IMG/VR virus record: IMGVR_UViG_3300036892_000016
Coordinates: 1-34,719 of that record
Source of the DNA: a virus
Direction: 5' to 3' (one strand)
Length of the DNA: 34,719 nt
The notes beneath the pieces were generated by a model. The model was not told where the DNA came from, made no database searches, and saw only the letters and a list, made by a program, of their open reading frames with translations. Made by a program: the position numbers and the translations under genes. Positions 30,183-34,719 of the stretch are shown in pieces; position 1 is the stretch's first letter; every line of letters begins with the position of its first letter.

Positions 30183-30284
30183 TCGATGCTTGCCGAAGGT
30201 TACAATATCTTTTTCGGAGTGCATATAATCCGCCTCTATCGTCCGCAAAATCTTTCCACTTTTGTCGCAGTGATTAAATTTCAT
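30171..30284 (-). CDS. Very small protein
   Basis: The 37-aa frame MKFNHCDKSGKILRTIEADY...FGKHRRLV starts one base after the TAA of the 146-aa gene, so it could be translationally coupled. Composition and the strand-helix pattern look like a real small protein; the family is unknown. The stretch between this gene and the portal start (30088-30170) holds only the hairpin and the ribosome-binding site. Confidence 0.55.
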   Translation of the reverse strand: MKFNHCDKSGKILRTIEADYMHSEKDIVTFGKHRRLV

Positions 30285-30285
30285 A

Positions 30286-30726
30286 TTAGTGTTTGCCTAT
30301 TGAAACCGTAGCTTCGGCAACTTCGTCTTTCGGCGTTTTAGAGTATCCCTTGCACGTAATCTGCCCGCCGATAAAGTCCACGCCTTCGGCGATTGATACC
30401 GCCGTGGCGGCCATGTCGCCTTCGCCTTTGTTCTTCTCTACCGAGAATCCCTTGCCTTCTTTACCCCAAACAGAGGGAGTGCCCGCACCAGACGATCCTG
30501 GGCCGTCGTCCGCGTTGTGGCGCGGCATTTCCTGTAGCGAACTTTCGGGCACTAGTTTGTCTTGCTGTTCGAGGCCAGCACCTTGCGATCCGCCAGAACT
30601 ATCTTCTGGCGTCTTGAAAGTAAACGGAAAGTCAGAGCCACGGACCCTGTAAGTGTCCATTTCTGGCGCGGTTAAAGGTACGAGTTCGTCCTGTACGTTA
30701 TGCTGCGGATCGCCTTTGTTAGCCAT
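30286..30726 (-). CDS. Hypothetical Gly/Ser-rich protein
   Basis: This 146-aa protein sits between terminase and portal. It is unusually hydrophilic (TPEDSSGGSQGAGLEQQDKL, DDGPGSSGAGTPSVWGKEGK) and ends with DEVAEATVSIGKH. The middle appears disordered. No domain is recognised. The position would suit a small packaging or connector accessory protein, but this is not supported by sequence. A moderate ribosome-binding site (AAAAGGA) precedes it. Confidence 0.7.
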   Translation of the reverse strand: MANKGDPQHNVQDELVPLTAPEMDTYRVRGSDFPFTFKTPEDSSGGSQGAGLEQQDKLVPESSLQEMPRHNADDGPGSSGAGTPSVWGKEGKGFSVEKNKGEGDMAATAVSIAEGVDFIGGQITCKGYSKTPKDEVAEATVSIGKH

Positions 30727-30756
30727 GTTGTAAGTCCTTTTGAGAAATTGGTAGTA

Positions 30757-32874
30757 CTAGAAATTTCCGCCGATAACGCTCGGCACGCCGGGGTAAAAGT
30801 CATTGTTCGGTACGGGTTCTGGTTCGGGGGTAACAATCGGAATCGGAGGTCCACCCATGCCGGGACGCCCGAAAGCATCTCCGTTTTCAAACAGCATGTT
30901 CCACTCGGCCTGAACCGGATTCGCGAGAAACATTTTGCCGGAAACTTCCGGCTTCAAAACCATGTTCAGGATGCGAGTCGAATAACTAGGCTTGTCTACC
31001 CGGCCAGAAACTTGATATGAAATTACATCAGGAATGTCATTGTGTTTTCCACCGTGCAGACAACGCTCAAACTCGTTGTACAGAACATCCATGCCGCCGC
31101 AAGCAGCCATACAGTGATTCAGGAATTTCAATCGCCCGTCTACAAGCCACGGGTGCATTGCGGACATACGCAGATTCTTGGAGCCCTTGCGATTGTCCTG
31201 CGGAATCCAGTCAATCTTGCGACAAACTTCAACGACGTGCTGGTCGCCAGTCTTCAGCGCTTCCGCTTTGATTGTTTCTTCGAGAAACTTCGCTCCGCCC
31301 GTGTCTTCAATCCCGATAATGAACGGGTGATACTTTTTTGCAAACTCTACAACGGCTTTAGCGAGGTCCGCAGGCTTGAATCGCTTACGGATAACTTCCT
31401 GAATGAAACAAGTTCCTTTTTCGTTCCAGATACCTGCGGACGCCGTACAAAAATCTCGGTCGCCTTTTTTCTCTGCATTGAACGGCCCCGCAAAATCCCA
31501 CGTTTGTGAAACAGGCCCGTTGAACGGGGCTTCCGAAAAAGCAACTGTACTTCTTAGAAGCAGAACGCGGTCAAACGTCGTGTGGCTAAGTGACCGGGGG
31601 TTTTGGTTTATCTGGCTTTCAAATGTCCGCTCATCGTCCGCATACGACCCCATCAGCCACGAGTAGGACATGATGGTGGGCAGAAGAAGGTCGCAACCGT
31701 CTATGCCCGCGTTGATGTACGTTACTTCTTTGGCTTCTTTTTCTAGACGGGCGGCAACTTCTGCCTTGACACGAACGCCCTCAGCAATTAGAATCTTTTG
31801 CTTGAGGGTTTGGTTTTCAGTCAGCATCCACGGGCGAGGCGGAGAATCAACCTGCAAGCCCGAGGTTACTTTCAAATCCCCGACATTCTTTTCAATCAGG
31901 TCGCCGTAGTAATCGTCCTCGTGGTAGCGAGTTCCTACAATATCCAAATACCCGCTATGCATCAGCATTTTCCCGTGGCTGATGGTCAGGCGAATCTTGT
32001 GTGACACATTCTGACAAAGTTCGGAAGATGCTGTGTTTCGGTCGTAAACTGCATCGTCGGCTTTCACTACATCGTAGTGGCGACCGCCCAAACCTGAACC
32101 AACCGAGGACGCCTGAACCGTGGGTTCGCCGCGAAGCAAACATTTGTCCGCCCACACAGGGCAGTTGAATTCAAACTGATTGCCGATCTTCGCTTCCTCG
32201 AAACAAAACTCTGGAAAGAACAAATTCATCAGAGTCGGTTCCGATTTGTTGATTAGGAAGTGGCCTTTGGTTTCACGGACAAACTTAATGGCGAGATCGT
32301 CGTCTCCCGTGAAGTACAGAATGCGTACACCAGGGAAATTCAGTATCCATTGCGTTGCGTCCACAATGTCAATCGTAGACTTACACCCGTTACGCGGCCA
32401 GAGCAGCAAACGCTTCTTGATGCTGTCTTGCTCCCGAAGTTTCTTCGTCGGGTCTTTTTTAACGAAGAAGTCTAGAATGGGAGCGTGCGACTGCTCGCTA
32501 ATCTTGTTTTCCGTAATGGACTGCCCGTCGCTGAACGGGTTTGTTTCCCACGTCAGGTAACAAGCAATCCACGGCAGACTAGTCTGTGTACGGAATCGGA
32601 CAGACGCGATAAACGGATGCGTCTTAAAATCTTCGAGAGCGGCGGCAGCACGCTTACTGAAATGCTCTTGCTGCTCCGCCTTGCTAACCTTTTGCCCGTT
32701 CTCTTTCTTGTCTTCGGCAGAGTTAAACTTTTCTATCCACTCGTTATACGTTGCGCCTAGTTTAACCAGGTCTGCCCGAGTAATGGGCAGGCAAAGTGAT
32801 TCGTACAACTCAAAATGCGGGATGCTGTCATAGCTCCCGTACTTTGCTTTAAGGGCAGAGATTGTTTCGGGCAT
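30757..32874 (-). CDS. Terminase large subunit
   Basis: The 705-aa protein has an N-terminal ATPase and a C-terminal nuclease. Walker A-like LLLWPRNGCKST spans residues 157-167 (R161, K165, S166), with a Walker B DVVKADDAV near residues 268-275. The nuclease domain shows the acidic positions WDFAG (D460), GIEDTGG (E523-D524) and DIPDVIS (D613/D616). It pumps DNA into the prohead and cuts it. No small subunit is obvious in the window; it may lie beyond the right edge or be one of the small genes. The N-terminal 150 residues are a long helical extension. Confidence 0.9.
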   Translation of the reverse strand: MPETISALKAKYGSYDSIPHFELYESLCLPITRADLVKLGATYNEWIEKFNSAEDKKENGQKVSKAEQQEHFSKRAAAALEDFKTHPFIASVRFRTQTSLPWIACYLTWETNPFSDGQSITENKISEQSHAPILDFFVKKDPTKKLREQDSIKKRLLLWPRNGCKSTIDIVDATQWILNFPGVRILYFTGDDDLAIKFVRETKGHFLINKSEPTLMNLFFPEFCFEEAKIGNQFEFNCPVWADKCLLRGEPTVQASSVGSGLGGRHYDVVKADDAVYDRNTASSELCQNVSHKIRLTISHGKMLMHSGYLDIVGTRYHEDDYYGDLIEKNVGDLKVTSGLQVDSPPRPWMLTENQTLKQKILIAEGVRVKAEVAARLEKEAKEVTYINAGIDGCDLLLPTIMSYSWLMGSYADDERTFESQINQNPRSLSHTTFDRVLLLRSTVAFSEAPFNGPVSQTWDFAGPFNAEKKGDRDFCTASAGIWNEKGTCFIQEVIRKRFKPADLAKAVVEFAKKYHPFIIGIEDTGGAKFLEETIKAEALKTGDQHVVEVCRKIDWIPQDNRKGSKNLRMSAMHPWLVDGRLKFLNHCMAACGGMDVLYNEFERCLHGGKHNDIPDVISYQVSGRVDKPSYSTRILNMVLKPEVSGKMFLANPVQAEWNMLFENGDAFGRPGMGGPPIPIVTPEPEPVPNNDFYPGVPSVIGGNF

Positions 32875-32886
32875 TACTCGCCCCGG

Positions 32887-33081
32887 TTACCTATGATGAA
32901 TCTGTGGTACGGGAACATTCACCGCTCCAAACACCCCAAACACATTCAACAGCCAAACCACCACACAGATTACTACGACTATGTTAATGAGGGTTTTGAT
33001 CTTCCCGTCCATTGGAACGTAGGTATTAAGCGCCCAAAGGAGGACCCCGATGACCACGAGCGTAAGAAGAACACTTAACAT
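32887..33081 (-). CDS. Small two-span membrane protein, Thivi_2564-like
   Basis: The ATG at 33081 follows AAAGGA with 5-base spacing; a longer frame from 33171 is rejected because it lies over the preceding gene. The 64-aa product has two hydrophobic helices (MLSVLLTLVVIGVLLWALNT and INIVVVICVVVWLLNVFG) joined by the hydrophilic link YVPMDGKIKTL. Proteins of this pattern (Thivi_2564 family) occur in bacteria and phages, with no known function. A second holin is conceivable. Confidence 0.8.
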   Translation of the reverse strand: MLSVLLTLVVIGVLLWALNTYVPMDGKIKTLINIVVVICVVVWLLNVFGVFGAVNVPVPQIHHR

Positions 33082-33091
33082 TGATTTCCTT

Positions 33092-33250
33092 TCAGGCTGC
33101 TTTTCCCTTAACCCGCTTGAGTCTTGGGTTCTTTCGCTTCGCGGCAGGAGAGGCTTTGCGGGTAGCAGCACCGAGAATTGCGCCTGCCCGCTTCATTCCG
33201 TACTTCTTTGCGATGCCGCTTTGTACAGCTTTGAATCCGGGGTGTTTCAT
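33092..33250 (-). CDS. Small basic protein
   Basis: A 52-aa protein, MKHPGFKAVQSGIAKKYGMK followed by RAGAILGAATRKASPAAKRK. It is short and Lys/Arg-rich. It starts within the stop of the DUF6496-like gene (TAATG) and is probably translated with it. Such small KHPGFKxVQxxIAxKxGxS-type proteins occur in phages; a nucleic-acid-binding role is suggested only by charge. Confidence 0.72.
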   Translation of the reverse strand: MKHPGFKAVQSGIAKKYGMKRAGAILGAATRKASPAAKRKNPRLKRVKGKAA

Positions 33251-33636
33251 TACGCTTTTCTCGCCTGCGATAAAGCAATGGCGACAGCCTGCTTCTGATT
33301 CTTGACTACTGGACCCTTCTTACTGCCACCGTGGAGGGTTCCTTGCCCCCATTCGTGCATCGTCTTTGCGACTTTACTTTTAGCCTTCTTGCCCTTGGGT
33401 GTTGCTTTCTTCTTGGACTTGGACCCAAGAACCGATTTTGTACGGGCAGAAATTACCCGCTCGCCCTTGTGTAGCTTTCCGATACCGCTGCGGGCGACCC
33501 TCCCGCCTTTTTTGAAACTGCCGGGGAACGACCGAACAGGCTGGGCAGGGCCGCCAACAGGTCTCATACCGCCCATGCCGCCACCCGGAGGGCGCGTTGG
33601 CCCCATGCTGGAACCTAATCCGCGAAAGTCTAGCAT
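33250..33636 (-). CDS. DUF6496-like basic protein
   Basis: This 128-aa protein has a Pro/Gly/Met-rich N-terminus (GPTRPPGGGMGGMRPVGGPA). A KKGGRVARSGIGKLHKGERV motif is shared with the gene upstream, followed by a Lys-rich stretch. The C-terminus (MHEWGQGTLHGGSKKGPVVK, then NQKQAVAIALSQARKA) matches the pattern of DUF6496 proteins. The ribosome-binding site GGAGG lies in the end of the upstream gene, 6 bases away, and the ATG overlaps its stop (TAATG). Confidence 0.82.
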   Translation of the reverse strand: MLDFRGLGSSMGPTRPPGGGMGGMRPVGGPAQPVRSFPGSFKKGGRVARSGIGKLHKGERVISARTKSVLGSKSKKKATPKGKKAKSKVAKTMHEWGQGTLHGGSKKGPVVKNQKQAVAIALSQARKA

Positions 33637-34160
33637 TAGACGCCTCCCATATCAGGATCGTCGTCTTGCTGCCCTCCGCCATACGTATTCCGTACATGGC
33701 GAGTAAGATGTTTGGGGTTTGCGGCAGTAAACTTTTCTGGAGGTTGGGTATGTCCTGTATCGGAGGGCTTGTGGAGATGCTCAATTCCGAAGGTATTGTC
33801 ATCCATGTGCTCAATGACCATTTTGTGCGGCTTCTTGCCAGAACCCTTTTTCTTAGGCGGTTTATTGCCACCCAAAGCCGAAGCAGCACGAGCGGGCACT
33901 ACCTTTTCTCCCGCGTGAAGTTGATACATTCCGGTCTTCGGAACCTTGCCACCCTTCTTCATGCTTCCAAGCGGCTTGGTCAAGTTACGCAAGTCTTCTT
34001 TGTCCAACCCTGGTTTCGGTTTAAGTAAGCCGTTCGGTAATGGTTTGTTCGTCGGCTGATGCTCGGAGACGTGTTCCGAAAATGCCCGATGCCCAACGGC
34101 GTTCATTTTTTGGCTAAAATCTTGTGCGGACTTCTTGAGACCGCTTAGTGGGTCGGCCAT
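33636..34160 (-). CDS. Basic protein with KKGGKV-LHAGEKV motif
   Basis: This 174-aa protein shares SMKKGGKVPKTGMYQLHAGE with the following gene; the motif occurs in small phage proteins of unknown function. His/Lys-rich segments around it (KKKGSGKKPHKMVIEHMDDN) and an acidic C-terminus (GGQQDDDPDMGGV) give a bipolar charge. The start follows the TAA of the gene upstream (TAA-A-ATG). Function unknown. Confidence 0.75.
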   Translation of the reverse strand: MADPLSGLKKSAQDFSQKMNAVGHRAFSEHVSEHQPTNKPLPNGLLKPKPGLDKEDLRNLTKPLGSMKKGGKVPKTGMYQLHAGEKVVPARAASALGGNKPPKKKGSGKKPHKMVIEHMDDNTFGIEHLHKPSDTGHTQPPEKFTAANPKHLTRHVRNTYGGGQQDDDPDMGGV

Positions 34161-34161
34161 T

Positions 34162-34521
34162 TTATACTCGATAGGAAACTAGAATCGCGCAGCCCGTCGC
34201 CGTACATCCCGTCACAATGAAGTCTTTCCATGTGGCTGTAACAATAGTGTATGCACTTGGAACAGCGAGAACCGCCGTTGCTGTTGGAACCTGAACTTCA
34301 AACAAAACTGGTCCCGTCCCACCGCCCGTCGAGTTAATCATGTTGACGGTAATCAATCCGGCGGTCGTGGGTCCCAAAGGAATCACGGTAACCGTTTGTG
34401 GACGTATTCCAATTCCGCCCGTGTACTTAGAGCCGCCGCTTGTGCCTTTCCAATTGGTATTGCCCGCATAGGTCGTATCGGTGTCAATATAGAAAGGATT
34501 GGCGTTGTATTGATTAGCCAC
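34162..34521 (-). CDS. Small beta-rich virion-type protein
   Basis: This 119-aa protein begins at GTG 34521 after AAGGCGG (4 bases). It has Thr/Gly-rich strands and loops (GIRPQTVTVIPLGPTTAGLI, TATWKDFIVTGCTATGCAIL), typical of small virion proteins. The family is not recognised. The 102 bases between it and the upstream partial gene hold no further gene. Confidence 0.7.
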   Translation of the reverse strand: MANQYNANPFYIDTDTTYAGNTNWKGTSGGSKYTGGIGIRPQTVTVIPLGPTTAGLITVNMINSTGGGTGPVLFEVQVPTATAVLAVPSAYTIVTATWKDFIVTGCTATGCAILVSYRV

Positions 34522-34614
34522 GGAACCGCCTTACTATGTTTCGGTAAACCACATTGTTGCCTCTCGATTGCCCTTCGGCACAATCTTGTTCTGGTAGTGT
34601 CCTAATTTGAAATC

Positions 34615-34640
34615 GTGTAAAAACTACTCTGGTTTTACAC
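34615..34640. other. AT-rich hairpin near right edge
   Basis: GTGTAAAA...TTTTACAC is an 8-bp stem with a 10-base loop, overlapping the stop of the partial right-edge gene. It is GC-poor and not a convincing terminator on either strand. Confidence 0.35.
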
Positions 34641-34719
34641 TGAGCCGAACCGAAACATGCAAGTCTGTCCTGTCTTTCCGGGACAGTGTGCGAAGCTCGG
34701 TGGCGATTGCCTGTAAACT
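34624..34719 (-). CDS. C-terminal fragment of a protein beyond the right edge
   Basis: An open frame enters from the right edge and ends at TAG 34624, giving SLQAIATELRTLSRKDRTDL followed by HVSVRLSVKPE. The fragment has the amphipathic look of a real C-terminus, but it is too short for any assignment. Confidence 0.5.
   Translation of the reverse strand, partial: SLQAIATELRTLSRKDRTDLHVSVRLSVKPE

Noticed and set aside
1-34719. Possible closed circle joining the two edges
   Set aside because: Joining the left-edge gene to the right edge puts the right-edge fragment in a frame that reads poorly; the good frame differs by one base. The window is more simply a fragment.
1-34719. CRISPR arrays, insertion sequences, rRNA or tRNA genes
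   Set aside because: None seen: no direct repeats at regular spacing, no transposase and no cloverleaf found by eye.

Overview
The window is the virion-assembly half of a tailed bacteriophage genome, cut from a larger molecule: genes run off both ends. About 43 of the 44 supported genes are read from the minus strand, so the transcriptional order runs from base 34719 down to base 1. The only plus-strand gene is a small collagen-like exported protein at 5055-5573. There is a large portal gene, a scaffold gene, a capsid gene of N4-gp56 type, two small adaptor-like genes and one very large tail protein. No tape measure or sheath is visible, which suggests a short-tailed (podovirus-like) particle. 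No polymerase, helicase, integrase or repressor is present. The host is probably a soil bacterium. Exported proteins with choice-of-anchor D / ASPM-SPD2-Hydin-like repeats are common in Acidobacteriota, so that phylum is a guess and not a demonstration.

Layout in transcription order. 34.7-33.1 kb: small structural and basic proteins, including a DUF6496-like protein. 33.1-30.7 kb: a small membrane protein and the large terminase. 30.7-28.0 kb: small genes and the portal. 27.9-27.3 kb: lysis pair, a holin-like protein and a T4-type lysozyme with its E-D-T triad. 27.3-25.1 kb: small genes and the scaffold protein. 25.0-22.9 kb: a small basic protein, a roughly 300-base structured leader and the major capsid gene, which is split by three group I introns. 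22.8-22.4 kb: a free-standing HNH-type nuclease with its own promoter. 22.1-20.0 kb: small cysteine-rich proteins and a histidine phosphatase. 20.0-15.4 kb: a GT-A and a GT-B glycosyltransferase, an endonuclease VII and unknown genes. 15.4-9.5 kb: a 1251-aa tail protein and two receptor-binding fibres with a shared N-terminal domain. 9.6-0 kb: a 1350-aa exported multidomain protein, the collagen-like plus-strand gene, two adaptor-like paralogues, a small membrane protein, a lambda-like tail fibre and the beginning of another exported fibre-like protein.

Three features stand out. (1) The capsid gene carries three small group I introns (261, 215 and 204 nt). P1, P3, P7, P8 and in two cases P10 pairings can be read directly, and splicing gives a continuous 322-aa capsid protein. 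A stand-alone HNH gene lies just downstream. (2) A dispersed 16-bp palindrome, roughly TGTACGGAACCGTACA, recurs at gene junctions. At four genes it abuts or touches the start codon and no Shine-Dalgarno sequence is visible. At another site it fills the spacer of a sigma70-like promoter. It looks like an operator or stoperator system. (3) The large tail protein has ATC exactly where an ATG start would be expected.

All calls come from reading the sequence by eye; no database search or folding program was run.
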